64,000 nucleotides of DNA, taken from NCBI RefSeq assembly GCF_002102265.1, contig NZ_LQPG01000017.1, positions 186,001-250,000 on the forward strand, in the 5' to 3' direction. This DNA is from Mycolicibacter longobardus (GTDB taxonomy: Bacteria > Actinomycetota > Actinomycetes > Mycobacteriales > Mycobacteriaceae). The notes under the pieces are model-generated. The model made no database searches and was not told the origin of the DNA. It worked only from the letters and a program-made list of their open reading frames with translations. The first letter of the stretch is position 1, and each line of letters starts with the position of its first letter. Below, one piece after another: positions 31,109-40,424 of this stretch. The position numbers were made by a program, and so were the translations under genes.

Positions 31109-31465
31109 ATGAGAAAGCTGGCGTGGTCGGCCGCCGTGGTATGCGGTCTGCCGATGGGACTTGTCCTCTCCGTACCGGCCCACGGAAGTGGTGACGTGAT
31201 AGGCGATTACGTCGCCGATCACGGCGGCGAAGTCTGCGCGTTCATGCGCGACCAGCCGAACATGGCGGGAGTCAAGCACTCGATCGACCACATCCTGGCG
31301 ACCAGCAGTCTGCCCGAGGATCAGACCGGACGACTGCTGGCCGGGTCGGTGATGGCCGACTGTCCCGAACAGGGCCCGCTGGTCCAGGAGTTCGTCGTGT
31401 ACATGAAGCGCCGTCAGCAGTCCAACAGCGGCCTGGGCGCTATCGGCGGCATGCTCGGGTTGTAG
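31109..31465 (+). CDS. Small secreted DUF732-type protein
   Basis: A 118-residue protein with a signal peptide (MRKLAWSAAVVCGLPMGLVL..., predicted cleavage near VPAHGSG) and a short helical mature part with two cysteines (EVCAFM and MADCPEQG) that could form a disulfide, as in the mycobacterial DUF732 family. ATG 31109 lies behind a G-rich GGGGGGTGGG site. The function of the family is unknown. A decayed copy of its 3' third is at 35327-35385. Confidence 0.7.
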   Translation: MRKLAWSAAVVCGLPMGLVLSVPAHGSGDVIGDYVADHGGEVCAFMRDQPNMAGVKHSIDHILATSSLPEDQTGRLLAGSVMADCPEQGPLVQEFVVYMKRRQQSNSGLGAIGGMLGL

Positions 31466-31469
31466 CCGT

Positions 31470-31856
31470 TCACAATTCACTCGGGTCGTCGGGCACGTCC
31501 ACGGCGTAGTCCGCCAGCACCTCCAGGCTCACCACCTCCAGGGTGCGTTCGTGGGTGGAGGCCAACACCACCGGCGCGGCGCAACCGTCGCGGTGTGCCC
31601 GCAGCCAGTTCAGCGCGGTGACGCACCAGCGGTCGCCGGGCACCAGGCCCGGGAATCGATAGGCCGGCATCGGAGTGGACAGGTCGTTGCCGATGGAGCG
31701 CTGGTGCTCAAGGAATTCACCGGTGACGACCGCGCAGATGGTGTGCAGTCCGATGTCCTCCGGCCCCGAGGAACAGCAGCCGTCGCGATAGAAACCGGTG
31801 ATCGGGTCGCTGCCGCACGGTTCCAGCGGGCCACCCAGTACGTTGCGGTCGGGCAC
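31470..31856 (-). CDS. DUF2237 family protein
   Basis: A 128-residue protein with the full conserved pattern of DUF2237: NVLGGPLEPCGSDPITGFYR near the start, DGCCSSGPEDIGLHTICAVV, GNDLSTPMP, FPGLVPGDRWCVTALNWL and ASTHERTLEVV. Four cysteines are conserved. Function unknown. GTG start; divergent from the tenA-like gene with a 36-base gap, and its stop nearly meets the DUF732 stop. Confidence 0.8.
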   Translation of the reverse strand: MPDRNVLGGPLEPCGSDPITGFYRDGCCSSGPEDIGLHTICAVVTGEFLEHQRSIGNDLSTPMPAYRFPGLVPGDRWCVTALNWLRAHRDGCAAPVVLASTHERTLEVVSLEVLADYAVDVPDDPSEL

Positions 31857-31892
31857 GGCGTCAGTTTAGAGCGGCGTCACCTACCGTGAGGT

Positions 31893-32561
31893 ATGGCCGA
31901 GCGGACTCGTGAGCTGTTGTGGGCGGATATCTCGCAGATCTACCGGCAGATCTGTGAGCACCCGTTCGTCACCGGGCTGACCGACGGGTCCTTGGGGCAG
32001 GACCGATTTCGCCATTACATCGTGCAGGACGGCCACTACCTGCGGGCGTATGCGCGGGCACTGGCCGGCTGCGCGGCCAAGGCGCCGGTCGAATCGGAGC
32101 TGATGATGTTCGCCGAACACGTCGGCGTGGCCATCGCCGCCGAAGCCGAACTGCACGCGGGGCTGCTCGCGGAGCTGGGGCTGGGCGCCGAGCAGGTCGC
32201 GGCGTTGCCGGTCACTCCGACCACCCAGGCCTACGCCAGTTACCTGCTGGCCGCCACCGCATCTGGTTCCTACGCCGAAGCCGTCGCCGCGGTGCTGCCC
32301 TGTTACTGGATCTACGCCCGGGTGGGCGAACACCTGCAGCGGCACGGCTCGCCGGAGCCGTTGTTCCAGCGCTGGATCGACACCTATGCCGGTCAGGAGT
32401 ACCAGGCGGTGGTTGAGGCGGTGCTCACGGTCACCGACCGGCTCGGCGCGCACGCGTCGGCGGCGGAGTGGGAGCTGATGCGCCGGCGTTTTCACACTTC
32501 CGCGCGCTATGAGTGGATGTTCTTCGACGCCGCCTACCGGTTGGAAGACTGGCCGGTGTGA
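31893..32561 (+). CDS. TenA-family thiaminase II / aminopyrimidine hydrolase
   Basis: A 222-residue all-helical TenA protein. Seen: [20 protein letters not shown] at the start, the active cysteine in [12 protein letters not shown], and the C-terminal [10 protein letters not shown] with the conserved Glu. TenA hydrolyses aminopyrimidines for thiamine salvage, but a few members have other substrates. TACCGT 11 bases before the ATG is a possible -10 for an almost leaderless message. gatB begins 38 bases after the stop. Confidence 0.85.
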   Translation: MAERTRELLWADISQIYRQICEHPFVTGLTDGSLGQDRFRHYIVQDGHYLRAYARALAGCAAKAPVESELMMFAEHVGVAIAAEAELHAGLLAELGLGAEQVAALPVTPTTQAYASYLLAATASGSYAEAVAAVLPCYWIYARVGEHLQRHGSPEPLFQRWIDTYAGQEYQAVVEAVLTVTDRLGAHASAAEWELMRRRFHTSARYEWMFFDAAYRLEDWPV

Positions 32562-32599
32562 CCGAGCCCGGCAACGGTGGTCACCTAGACTTTCCTCCC

Positions 32600-34102
32600 A
32601 TGACCGCTGCTGTCGCCGAACTGCTCGACTACGACGACGTCGTCGCCCGCTTCGACCCGGTTCTGGGCCTGGAAGTGCACGTCGAGCTGTCTACGGCCAC
32701 CAAGATGTTCTGCGGATGTTCGACGGCCTTCGGTGCCGAGCCCAACACCCAGGTCTGCCCGGTGTGCCTGGGGTTGCCCGGTTCACTGCCGGTGCTCAAC
32801 GGCCCCGCGGTCGAATCGGCGATCCGGATCGGGTTGGCGCTCAACTGCGAGATCGCCTCCTGGTGCCGGTTCGCCCGGAAGAACTACTTCTATCCCGACC
32901 AGCCGAAGAACTACCAGATCTCCCAGTACGACGAGCCGATCGCGTTCAACGGGTATTTGGACGTGCCGCTCGACGACGGGTCGGTCTGGCGGGTGGACAT
33001 CGAACGTGCCCACATGGAGGAGGACACCGGCAAGCTCACCCACGTCGGCAGTGACACCGGCCGCATCGAGGGTGCCAGCGAATCCCTGGTCGACTACAAC
33101 CGGGCCGGGGTGCCGCTGATCGAGATCGTGACCAAGCCGATCACCGGCGCCGGTGCGCGCGCCCCCCAGATCGCCCGGGCCTATGTGACCGCGCTGCGGG
33201 ATCTGCTGCGGGCCCTCGACGTCTCCGATGTGCGGATGGACCAGGGGTCGATGCGCTGCGATGCCAATGTGTCGCTGAAGCCCACCGGTGCAACCGAATT
33301 CGGCACCCGCACCGAGACCAAGAACGTCAACTCGCTCAAGAGCGTCGAGGTCGCGGTGAGCTACGAGATGCGGCGGCAGGCCGCGGTGCTCACCTCCGGC
33401 GGAAGGGTGGTCCAGGAGACCCGGCATTTCCACGAGGCCGGCTACACCAGCCCGGGACGGGCCAAGGAGACCGCCGAGGACTACCGCTACTTTCCCGAAC
33501 CCGACCTGGAGCCGGTGGCTCCTTCGGCGGAGCTGGTCGAAGAGCTGCGCGGCACCATTCCGGAACTTCCGTGGTTGGCCCGCAAGAAGATTCAGGAGAA
33601 GTGGGGTGTCTCCGACGAGGTGATGCGCGACCTGGTCAACGCGGGTGCGGTGGAGTTGGTCGCGGCCACGGTGGCGGCCGGGGCGTCCAGCGAGGCGGCA
33701 CGGGCCTGGTGGGGAAACTTCCTGGTGCAGAAGGCCAACGAGGCCGGTATCGAACTTGACGCCCTGGCGATCACACCCGGCCAAGTCGCCGAGGTGGTGG
33801 CGCTGGTGGATTCGGGCAAGCTGTCCAACAAACTGGCCCGGCAGGTGGTCGAAGGGGTGCTGGCCGGTGAGGGTGAACCCACCCAGGTCATGACCGACCG
33901 CGGCTTAGTGGTGGTGCGTGACGACTCGGTGATCCAGGCGGCGATCGACGAGGCGCTGGCCGCCAATCCCGATGTGGCCGAAAAGATCAGGGGCGGCAAG
34001 CTACAAGCCGCCGGCGCCATCGTGGGTGCGGTGATGAAAGCCACCAAGGGCCAGGCAGATCCCGCCCGGGTGCGTGAGCTGGTACTCGCCGCCTGCAGTT
34101 GA
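32600..34102 (+). CDS. gatB: Aspartyl/glutamyl-tRNA amidotransferase subunit GatB
   Basis: A 500-residue kinase-like subunit that phosphorylates Glu/Asp on the tRNA before amidation with GatA's ammonia. Seen: [15 protein letters not shown] and [12 protein letters not shown] (zinc cysteines), [25 protein letters not shown] and, at the C-terminus, the tRNA-binding YqeY-like tail [16 protein letters not shown] fragment of that tail, with ~20 bases deleted, is found again at 35441-35513. Confidence 0.97.
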   Translation: MTAAVAELLDYDDVVARFDPVLGLEVHVELSTATKMFCGCSTAFGAEPNTQVCPVCLGLPGSLPVLNGPAVESAIRIGLALNCEIASWCRFARKNYFYPDQPKNYQISQYDEPIAFNGYLDVPLDDGSVWRVDIERAHMEEDTGKLTHVGSDTGRIEGASESLVDYNRAGVPLIEIVTKPITGAGARAPQIARAYVTALRDLLRALDVSDVRMDQGSMRCDANVSLKPTGATEFGTRTETKNVNSLKSVEVAVSYEMRRQAAVLTSGGRVVQETRHFHEAGYTSPGRAKETAEDYRYFPEPDLEPVAPSAELVEELRGTIPELPWLARKKIQEKWGVSDEVMRDLVNAGAVELVAATVAAGASSEAARAWWGNFLVQKANEAGIELDALAITPGQVAEVVALVDSGKLSNKLARQVVEGVLAGEGEPTQVMTDRGLVVVRDDSVIQAAIDEALAANPDVAEKIRGGKLQAAGAIVGAVMKATKGQADPARVRELVLAACS

Positions 34103-34126
34103 GGCGCGACGCCGCGGGTTCGCCGT

Positions 34127-35206
34127 TCAGATCATCGGCAGGCCGTCAAACGCCTGGCCGTCCCAGCCGATCGCCTCCGCCATCGCCTGGGCCAGCCCGA
34201 TCATCGACGCCAGCGGCCCCACGGCCGTCATCGGAACGTCGAAGGTTGCGCACGCGATACCGCAGTCGCCCAGCTCGGTGCTGAAACCCAGGCCGTTGAG
34301 CAGCGAACCCCCGGGGCTGAGCAGGCCGCCCAGATAGAAGTCGATGCTGGTGTTCAGGTCCGGCACGTCGATATCGAACAGGGACAGCAGCTCGGCGAGG
34401 GACACCTCGCCGTAGCCGTTGAGCAGCGCGTTGGTGAAGTTCTCCGGGATGTTGAGCAGCCCCTGCAGCGCGGCCTCCCAATCCGGCGTGGGGCCGCTCA
34501 GGTTGGCGATGATGGGGCCGAGGTCATCGTTGAGCTGCAGCAGCGGGCCCAGGTTGGCGCCGATGAGTCCCCACAACACCCCGCTCAGCGGCGATCCCAG
34601 GAACCCGAGGTAGGGCTGGATCTCGGCCGCGGTCTCGGATCCCACCAGCAGGGACAGCACGGGAATCGTGCCCTCCACACACAACGGACAGATCCCGACC
34701 TCGTAGTGCAGCCCGTTGATCAGGATGTCGAGAAGGGCTGCCTTGCCCGGCAGGGGTATGTCGAAGAGGTCGAAACCGAAGACGTCGATGCCGATCGTGC
34801 TCGGCGTGGTGTCGAGCGAGGTGTAGATGAAGTCCTCGGCGCCGGCCGGCATGTAGGGGACCAGTGCGGCGTCGCCGGCGGCGGTCAGGTTGGCCGCGAT
34901 CAGCGCCAGTACCTCGTCGAAGGTCTTCGCGCCGGTGAACAGGTCCTGCAGGAAACCGGCCTGGTTGAGCAGCGCCTGGGTCGCCAGCGGAGCGGGGGCC
35001 GGCGACCAGTGATCCCAGATGTCCTCGAAGTTGGCCGTCGCGGTGTTGATCACGTCGGCCCAACTGGCCAGCTGCACATCGCCGACGTGCGTGCCGGACA
35101 GTGCAGCAGGCAGCGGCGCCTGGATGGGGGTGACGGCGATGGCGCCCACGGCGGCCACGGCGATACCGGAGGTGATCCACGGGGAGAACTCGGGGCTGGT
35201 CTTCAT
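34127..35206 (-). CDS. GjpA-like surface/porin-family protein, copy 1
   Basis: A 359-residue exported protein. The N-terminus has a hydrophobic segment of the type SGIAVAAVGAIAVTP seen in mycobacterial proteins annotated as outer-membrane porin GjpA, followed by a helical, hydrophobic mature part with the family phrase SPLSGVLWGLIGANLGPLL and, near the end, FYLGGLLSPGGSLLNGLGF. The same phrases are in the 35860-36852 gene, so they are paralogs. ATG 35206 is preceded by GAGAGA; the longer frame lacks a signal. The porin role is from family naming, not shown. Confidence 0.65.
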   Translation of the reverse strand: MKTSPEFSPWITSGIAVAAVGAIAVTPIQAPLPAALSGTHVGDVQLASWADVINTATANFEDIWDHWSPAPAPLATQALLNQAGFLQDLFTGAKTFDEVLALIAANLTAAGDAALVPYMPAGAEDFIYTSLDTTPSTIGIDVFGFDLFDIPLPGKAALLDILINGLHYEVGICPLCVEGTIPVLSLLVGSETAAEIQPYLGFLGSPLSGVLWGLIGANLGPLLQLNDDLGPIIANLSGPTPDWEAALQGLLNIPENFTNALLNGYGEVSLAELLSLFDIDVPDLNTSIDFYLGGLLSPGGSLLNGLGFSTELGDCGIACATFDVPMTAVGPLASMIGLAQAMAEAIGWDGQAFDGLPMI

Positions 35207-35326
35207 GGCCGTCTCTCTTCTTGCGATGGGCCACGCAGTGTGATATGCACCACGTTTGATGTTGACTGTAGCCTGAGTCACACCTGAGATCAACGTATCG
35301 GCCAGCGCAAAGTGCCTGCGAAAACC

Positions 35327-35385
35327 GGATCAGACCGGACGACTGCCGGCCGGGTCGGTGATGGCGGACGGCCCCGAAGGGGGCC
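35327..35385 (+). pseudogene. Decayed fragment of the DUF732 gene
   Basis: 59 bases match 31318-31376 of the DUF732 gene with about 6 differences; the translation still reads DQTGRLPAGSVMADGPE, then stops at TAG (35388). It has no start and no signal peptide. Confidence 0.75.
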
Positions 35386-35440
35386 ACTAGTCGAGCTCGT
35401 CTAGCGCAGACGCATCAACGGTCGCCGGGAGGTACGGCGA

Positions 35441-35513
35441 CGGCACCATCGCGGGCGCGGTGATGAAAGCCACCAAAGGGTGGCGTGAACTGGTACTTGC
35501 CGCGTGCGGGTAG
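35441..35513 (+). pseudogene. Decayed fragment of the gatB 3' end
   Basis: It aligns to 34012-34102 of gatB with an internal deletion of ~20 bases. It still reads [10 protein letters not shown] then RELVLAACG and a stop, against [14 protein letters not shown]...RELVLAACS in GatB. It precedes the second GjpA-like gene as the true gatB end precedes the first. Confidence 0.8.
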
Positions 35514-35805
35514 CCCCGGCTGCCTCAGTTGGCGGTGGCCTGCGGCAGTTGGCGGGCCGGCTGGTGGCCCCGGTCGAATATGAACTGCAGCCACCGAACG
35601 TCGATCAACATGGTGTCGTCATCCCTTTCGCTGGTCGGGCTGGTGCGGCGGCGGCGGTGACGTCGTGCTCGGTGATGTCACTGCTATCGATCCGTTGAAA
35701 CCCAACGTAAGCGCGATATTTAAGGCGGCCGGGCGGAGTCGGTAAAGCTTCTGTGAGAACCGATCGCGCAGCGTTGTTTCAGGGCCCACTGACGGACTGC
35801 CGACG
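35514..35805. other. Intergenic stretch with no recognised gene
   Basis: No credible coding frame. The word CAGTTGGCGG occurs twice within 35 bases near 35525. This segment, with the two fragments before it, forms the ~600-base gap between the two GjpA-like genes. Confidence 0.5.
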
Positions 35806-35841
35806 AAAGTGGCCCCCTTCGCAAGCGAAGGGGGCCACTTT
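35806..35841. terminator. Perfect 16-bp hairpin terminator
   Basis: AAAGTGGCCCCCTTCG (35806-35821), loop CAAG, and the exact complement ending in CACTTT (35826-35841). It lies 18 bases past the stop of the GjpA-like gene on the minus strand and gives it an intrinsic terminator with T-tracts in both directions. Confidence 0.85.
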
Positions 35842-35859
35842 GTCGGTGCTCGGGTCGGG

Positions 35860-36852
35860 TTACAGCATGCCGGCCAAGTCCTCCAGCGGGTTGCCCACGC
35901 CGTCCCAGCCGAGCGTCATGGCGATGATCTGCTGCAGGCTCTCCCACGCGGCAATCGGGCCGATACCATGCCCCTCGGCCACCAGCGGGAAGCCCATGAG
36001 GCCGGTGGTGAGCCCCAGCCCGTTCAGGATCGAGCCGCCGAAGCCCGGGGTGCTGCCGTCGGTGACCCCGGCGACATAGCCTGCGACGTCGGTGCCCGTG
36101 AACCCCGGCGAGAGCAGTCCGCCAAAGGTGTAGCTCAGGTCGCTGACGTCCATGGACTCCGGCAGTAGGCCCTGCTCGATGAGGATCGGCAGCAGCGCGT
36201 TCAGGTCGAGGGTGGCCCCGTTGAGGAGGCCGCCGAGCATGTTGGCCGGGATGTCGGCCATCGCCTGCAAAGCCGCCGACCAGTCCGCGGTGTCACCGGA
36301 CAGCGCGTCGCTGATCTCGGTGACGCTGTTGCCCAGCGCGACCAGGGGGGCGATGGTCGGACCGAGCGCGCCCATCAGGACACCGCTCAGCGGTGAGGCC
36401 AGGAAGGACAGGATCGGCGTGATCTCGTCAGTGGGGAGGGGGAAGTCCTCGGGCAGATACTGCGGCAGCACTATCGCGATCAGTCCTTGCAGGGTGTCGT
36501 TGCTCAGGAACAACGGGGAGGGCGACAGCGTGCCGTCCATGTCGGGCTGCGCGATAGCGCCGATCACCGCCTGCGGATCGATTGGGGTGCCGTTGACCAG
36601 GTTTGCGATCAGCTGCTGCATTGCCACCATGGGGACCGCGGAGTCCGTCAGTGTGGTCACGTTGGCCTTGGCGGTCTCGAACACGTCCTGCCAGGCGCCG
36701 AACGGGTCGAAGTCGGCGGTCAGCGCGACGGTGGGTGAGTGCAGGGCGGCCGGGCTGGGCAGCGGCGCGACGACCGGGGTGGCCGCGATGGTGCCGGCGC
36801 CGACGAGGGCGATGCCGGCTGCGACCCAGGGGGAGGGGGCGAGGTGTTGCAT
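35860..36852 (-). CDS. GjpA-like surface/porin-family protein, copy 2
   Basis: A 330-residue exported protein: SPWVAAGIALVGAGTIAATP (signal/anchor segment), then a hydrophobic helical body with SPLSGVLMGALGPTIAPLV and FGGLLSPGFTG, matching the phrases of the gene at 34127-35206. Strong AGGAG site before ATG 36852. Overall identity to copy 1 is modest, so the duplication is not recent in the protein, though the gatB debris between them suggests a tandem event. Function is inferred only from GjpA naming. Confidence 0.65.
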   Translation of the reverse strand: MQHLAPSPWVAAGIALVGAGTIAATPVVAPLPSPAALHSPTVALTADFDPFGAWQDVFETAKANVTTLTDSAVPMVAMQQLIANLVNGTPIDPQAVIGAIAQPDMDGTLSPSPLFLSNDTLQGLIAIVLPQYLPEDFPLPTDEITPILSFLASPLSGVLMGALGPTIAPLVALGNSVTEISDALSGDTADWSAALQAMADIPANMLGGLLNGATLDLNALLPILIEQGLLPESMDVSDLSYTFGGLLSPGFTGTDVAGYVAGVTDGSTPGFGGSILNGLGLTTGLMGFPLVAEGHGIGPIAAWESLQQIIAMTLGWDGVGNPLEDLAGML

Positions 36853-36900
36853 TGGTCTCCTAGTCCGACGTGAGTGTGACGATTGCCACCGCGGCGAAAT

Positions 36901-36935
36901 ATTACTTGAAAGTAGGTTATGAAAAATCAAGTTAT
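36901..36935 (-). promoter_or_regulatory. AT-rich inverted repeat upstream of GjpA-like copy 2
   Basis: ATTACTTGA and TCAAGTTAT (one mismatch) are 17 bases apart, in a markedly AT-rich patch 49 bases before the ATG. A regulator site or a promoter is likely; no regulator can be named. Between it and lppZ (36936-37119) nothing else is recognised. Confidence 0.4.
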
Positions 36936-37119
36936 CGCTCACACATAAGCAAAGTTAGGCTGTCTTTACCGCGTTTGACCAGCGCATATCGCCGCGTCGG
37001 AAAAATAACCCACAGAGAATTCTCAGAAACTTAGTGGAAGGGCGGTCGTCTGGGTGGACGGAAGTGGCATAGCGGAGCCCGGAATCCCGTGGCGCGGGGC
37101 CGGCGTGGCCGGCGGGCGC

Positions 37120-38241
37120 CTAGTCCTTGTCGTCGTTGGCGCGCGGGAATCCGCCGCCGGACGGGAACAGCGGGAACACCACGTCGTCGAGCTTCTCGGC
37201 GTCCCCGGCGGTCTTGTTCACCGTCGCCCCCCAGACGTTGCCGTCCGGCGACATCTTGACCGCCCAGACATGGCCGTGGGTGTCCTGGCGCATGACCTCG
37301 GGCTCGCTGGTGACCGAACCGGTGCCGGCAGCCAGTCGCACTGCCACCGTCTGCTTGGTGTTGACCAGGTTGACCAGCACGATGCCGTCCAGGGCGGCGC
37401 ACCCGGCAACCCCCGGTTTGTCCGGCCACGTCCACACCGTCGAAACACGGGAATCCTTGGTGATGCGCTGCAGCCGGTCGCCACTCGGTGTCCGGTCGGT
37501 GACGTAGAGGGAGCCGTCGACGTGGTCGATGCACAGCCCGCCGCCGGCGCCCATCCCGCTCAGGGCGGTGGTGGGCGCGGCCTGGCCGATGGTCGTCGGT
37601 TGCTCGATGCGCAGCACCTTGCCGGCCGTCGATCCGGGATCCGCCGCCGCGGCCGGATTGCCCGCGTCGCCGGTCAGCACCACCAGCGTGGTGGGGCTGG
37701 TGAAGATCAGTGCGCCGGTGTTACCGGTCGCGCCCTTGGGGATGCCGGTCAGGATGTCTTTGGGAACGTCGCCGTCGGCAATTCGGATCACCCTGTTGTC
37801 GGAGGGAGTGCTGATGTAGGCGTACATCAGCCGGTCCTGGGTGTAGGTCGGCGACAGCACGATGTCCATCAGCCCGCCGTCACCGGCCGGGTCGACGCCG
37901 ATGACGGTCTTCACCTTGGGCTCGGCGGTCAGCGAGACTTCCTTGACCGCGCCGGTGGTCCGCTCGGCGACCAGTGCCGATTTGCTGTCGGCGTGCATGA
38001 TCAGGCCGCTGGTGCTCTCCAGGCAGCCCTGCATCACCCCCGGCGCCGGGCATTGCTTGGGGAAGGGGTTGGCGGGCAGCGGCGGCGGTGGCGGGGGACT
38101 CGTGGTGGGTGCCATCCCGCGCCGCGGCACGGTGGTGAAGGGCTGAGACTGAGCGTCGTCGAAGTGCGCGCAGCCGGTCAGAACCAGCAGTGCCGCGCCC
38201 AGCACGACAGGTACCCGGTGAACAGCCCCGCGCATCCGCAT
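37120..38241 (-). CDS. lppZ: LppZ-type lipoprotein with a beta-propeller-like sugar dehydrogenase fold
   Basis: A 373-residue lipoprotein, the length of M. tuberculosis LppZ (Rv3006). Seen: signal peptide with lipobox VLTGC (acylated Cys ~24), a proline-rich linker PTTSPPPPPPLP, then propeller-like repeats with LESTSGLIMHADSKSALVAE, GDGGLMDIVLSPTYTQD and NTGALIF, recalling PQQ-type soluble glucose dehydrogenases. The PQQ and calcium residues cannot be confirmed by eye, so catalysis is open. Probably on the outer face of the membrane. Divergent from the DoxX gene. Confidence 0.8.
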   Translation of the reverse strand: MRMRGAVHRVPVVLGAALLVLTGCAHFDDAQSQPFTTVPRRGMAPTTSPPPPPPLPANPFPKQCPAPGVMQGCLESTSGLIMHADSKSALVAERTTGAVKEVSLTAEPKVKTVIGVDPAGDGGLMDIVLSPTYTQDRLMYAYISTPSDNRVIRIADGDVPKDILTGIPKGATGNTGALIFTSPTTLVVLTGDAGNPAAAADPGSTAGKVLRIEQPTTIGQAAPTTALSGMGAGGGLCIDHVDGSLYVTDRTPSGDRLQRITKDSRVSTVWTWPDKPGVAGCAALDGIVLVNLVNTKQTVAVRLAAGTGSVTSEPEVMRQDTHGHVWAVKMSPDGNVWGATVNKTAGDAEKLDDVVFPLFPSGGGFPRANDDKD

Positions 38242-38377
38242 GCCCGTCAGGTTACGGACACCGGGTCGGGTTCCGCCACGATGCCCACCGCACGGCCGCG
38301 TGGTCGCGTCCGCACCGGGGGAGGATTCGATTCGCTAACGAAGCCGTTCAAATCCCCAATCCCGCCGAGGTTGCCCT

Positions 38378-38383
38378 TACCCT
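38378..38383 (+). promoter_or_regulatory. Probable -10 hexamer of a leaderless promoter (DoxX gene)
   Basis: TACCCT begins 12 bases before the GTG at 38390. Confidence 0.4.
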
Positions 38384-38389
38384 GGCAGG

Positions 38390-39205
38390 GTGACCAGTCA
38401 TGGCGAGGGCTCACACTGGCGCCGGCCGGGTGAGACTGCCGACGCAGACAAAAGACGTCCCAAGTCGGCACGTCTGGTAGATCCGGAGGACGACATGCCA
38501 TCGCCGACCTATACCGGTGATTTCGAGACTGCTGCCATCCCGCCGTATGACCCCACGGGTGCTCGTGCCGTGGTGGGCGACTACAACCCGCTGCCCTACG
38601 CCGAGCCGCAGGTGGGTCCCGGGCGCGTCGGAGTGCCCATCGGCGCTGACTCGGATGCCGACGAGCCGTTCCGGGCACTGGACCGGCGCGGCACCCAGGA
38701 TCTGGGGCTGCTGATCCTGCGGGTGGGTCTGGGGGTGCTGTTGGTGGCCCACGGGCTGCGCCAGCTGTTCGGATGGTGGGGCGGTCAGGGGCTGACCGGG
38801 TTCCGGAGTTCGATCGCCGACGCCGGCTACCAGCACGCCGACATCCTGACCTACGCGGCCGGGGGCGGCCAGATCGCCGCGGGCCTGCTGCTGGTGCTCG
38901 GACTGTTCACACCGCTGGCTGCCGCCGGAGCGCTGGCCTACCTCATCAACGGTGTGCTCGCCGGTGTCTCGTCCAACAACGGGGGACAGTTCGACTTCTT
39001 CCTGCCGGACGGTCACGAGTTCCATCTCATGCTGATCGTGGTGGCGGTGGCGATCGTGTTGGTCGGCCCGGGCCGATACGGGCTCGACGGCGACCGCGGG
39101 TGGGCTCGGCGGCCCTTCATCGGGTCGGTGCTGGCGTTGCTGCTCGGGATCGCCGGCGGCGTGGCGATGTGGGTGTTCCTCAACGGGGCGAACCCGCTCG
39201 CCTGA
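38390..39205 (+). CDS. DoxX-family membrane protein (Rv3005c-like)
   Basis: A 271-residue protein: ~95 hydrophilic residues, then four membrane segments with the DoxX phrases LGLLILRVGLGVLLVAHGLR, FGWWGGQGLTGF, GGQIAAGLLLVLGLFTPLAAAG and HEFHLMLIVVAVAIVLVGPG. In M. tuberculosis the Rv3005c homolog joins SodA and SseA in a membrane oxidoreductase complex resisting oxidants; whether this one does is inference. The start is GTG 38390 with a hexamer 12 bases before it; an internal ATG at 38494 (MPSPTYTGD) is an alternative. Confidence 0.85.
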   Translation: MTSHGEGSHWRRPGETADADKRRPKSARLVDPEDDMPSPTYTGDFETAAIPPYDPTGARAVVGDYNPLPYAEPQVGPGRVGVPIGADSDADEPFRALDRRGTQDLGLLILRVGLGVLLVAHGLRQLFGWWGGQGLTGFRSSIADAGYQHADILTYAAGGGQIAAGLLLVLGLFTPLAAAGALAYLINGVLAGVSSNNGGQFDFFLPDGHEFHLMLIVVAVAIVLVGPGRYGLDGDRGWARRPFIGSVLALLLGIAGGVAMWVFLNGANPLA

Positions 39206-39265
39206 ACGGCGATCGCAAGCGCGGCGGAGCCGGGCTCGGCGGGTCGCCGTCGTGGGCCACGGCGA

Positions 39266-39658
39266 TCAGCGATACGGGTTGGGCACCCGGCCACCGCTGG
39301 CCTCGGTCAGCAGCGGCAGGGTCGCGAAGCTCACCGCGGGCAACCGCAACATCTCTCCGTTGCGCAGGTGCGCCCGCGCCCACGACCCCCGGGTGAATCC
39401 CAGGCCGGCGATATCGTCCCAGCCCACCGAGCGGCTGCCGAGCAGCGTCCGCACGGTGACCTGCTGCGCGTCGGCGACGGTTCGCCATCGGAAGACCAGT
39501 GCTGACAACAGCACCGGCAGCACCAACAGTGGCGCGGTGAATGGCCAGGTCAGCACCGGAACCAGCAGGCCCAGGGTCAGGAATCCGACCGCGAAGTGAG
39601 CCATGGGCGAGATGCGGATCACCAATGGTGCGGGATCGGACGATGCGGAGGCCACCAC
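39266..39658 (-). CDS. cfp6: PH-domain membrane protein CFP6
   Basis: A 130-residue protein with two close hydrophobic segments (HFAVGFLTLGLLVPVLTWP and FTAPLLVLPVLLSALVF) and a bacterial PH-like domain (FRWRTVADAQQVTVRTLLG, SVGWDDIAGLGFTRGSWARA, LRLPAVSFATLPLL). This is the make-up of CFP6 (Rv3004), found here in the same place, between the DoxX gene and ilvB. GTG start at 39658. Role unknown. Confidence 0.75.
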   Translation of the reverse strand: MVASASSDPAPLVIRISPMAHFAVGFLTLGLLVPVLTWPFTAPLLVLPVLLSALVFRWRTVADAQQVTVRTLLGSRSVGWDDIAGLGFTRGSWARAHLRNGEMLRLPAVSFATLPLLTEASGGRVPNPYR

Positions 39659-39716
39659 CGCATGATGTCACCGCTGGTGCCGACGGGGCCGATGGGTGGG
39701 TGGTGGAGTCGCGGCC

Positions 39717-39755
39717 AAAATAAATATTGACGACTTATTTTTTGTGCAGCATGAT
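39717..39755 (+). promoter_or_regulatory. AT-rich promoter/operator of the TetR-diiron operon
   Basis: AAAATAA (39717) and TTATTTT (39735) form an inverted repeat 11 bases apart. They straddle a -35-like TTGACG (39727); CATGAT at 39750 begins 12 bases before the GTG start, so the message should be leaderless. The position suits autoregulation by the TetR protein. Confidence 0.5.
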
Positions 39756-39761
39756 GGGCAC

Positions 39762-40424
39762 GTGCCACCGACCAAACCCCGCCGAACCCAGGCGGAGCGC
39801 ACTGCCGAGACCCGGCATGCGCTGCTGGATGCGACGTTGGACGCGCTGGTGGAGGTCGGTTTCAAGGGCACCACGACCACCGAGGTCGCCCGCCGTGCCG
39901 GGGTGTCGGTGGGGGCGCTGCAGGGGCATTTCCCGACGAAGAACGGCCTGCTCACCGCCGCCATCGAGTTCTCGCTGAACCGCCGCATCGAAGAGTTCGA
40001 GGTGTTGATGGCGGGACTGGATTCCTCCACGGACAAGCTCGACGAGGCGATCGATCTGCTGTGGTCGATGTACTCAGGGCCGACATTCACCGCGTCGCAC
40101 GAACTGTGGGTGGCCGCTCGGACCGACCCTGACCTGGCGCCCGCGGTCATCGAGACCGATCGGCAGTTCGCGGAGGCCTGCGACCGGGTCTACACCGAAC
40201 TGCTCGCCCCTGGCGACGGCTCCGGTGCCGCCACTCCGCATTCGCGGATCGGTCCGCAGATGGCATTCGCCCTGATGAACGGTCTGGCGATGTCCCGGTC
40301 GATCGCCGGCTACCAGCCGCTGGCCACCGGCGAAATCCTCGACGCCTTCAAAATGCTGATCCGGCCGCTGGTTGCCGGCTTATCCGACCAACAGGCAGAC
40401 CCACGAGCCGAGAGAGAGCCATGA
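39762..40424 (+). CDS. TetR-family regulator
   Basis: A 220-residue regulator. Seen: helix-turn-helix TTTTEVARRAGVSVGALQGHF (the DNA-reading TEVARRAGVS..L..HF pattern) near residues 35-55, then a helical ligand domain. The start is GTG 39762 (VPPTKPRRTQ); the upstream part of the open frame crosses the AT-rich promoter and is unlikely to be coding. It overlaps the next gene as ATGA, so it probably controls its own operon. Confidence 0.85.
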   Translation: MPPTKPRRTQAERTAETRHALLDATLDALVEVGFKGTTTTEVARRAGVSVGALQGHFPTKNGLLTAAIEFSLNRRIEEFEVLMAGLDSSTDKLDEAIDLLWSMYSGPTFTASHELWVAARTDPDLAPAVIETDRQFAEACDRVYTELLAPGDGSGAATPHSRIGPQMAFALMNGLAMSRSIAGYQPLATGEILDAFKMLIRPLVAGLSDQQADPRAEREP

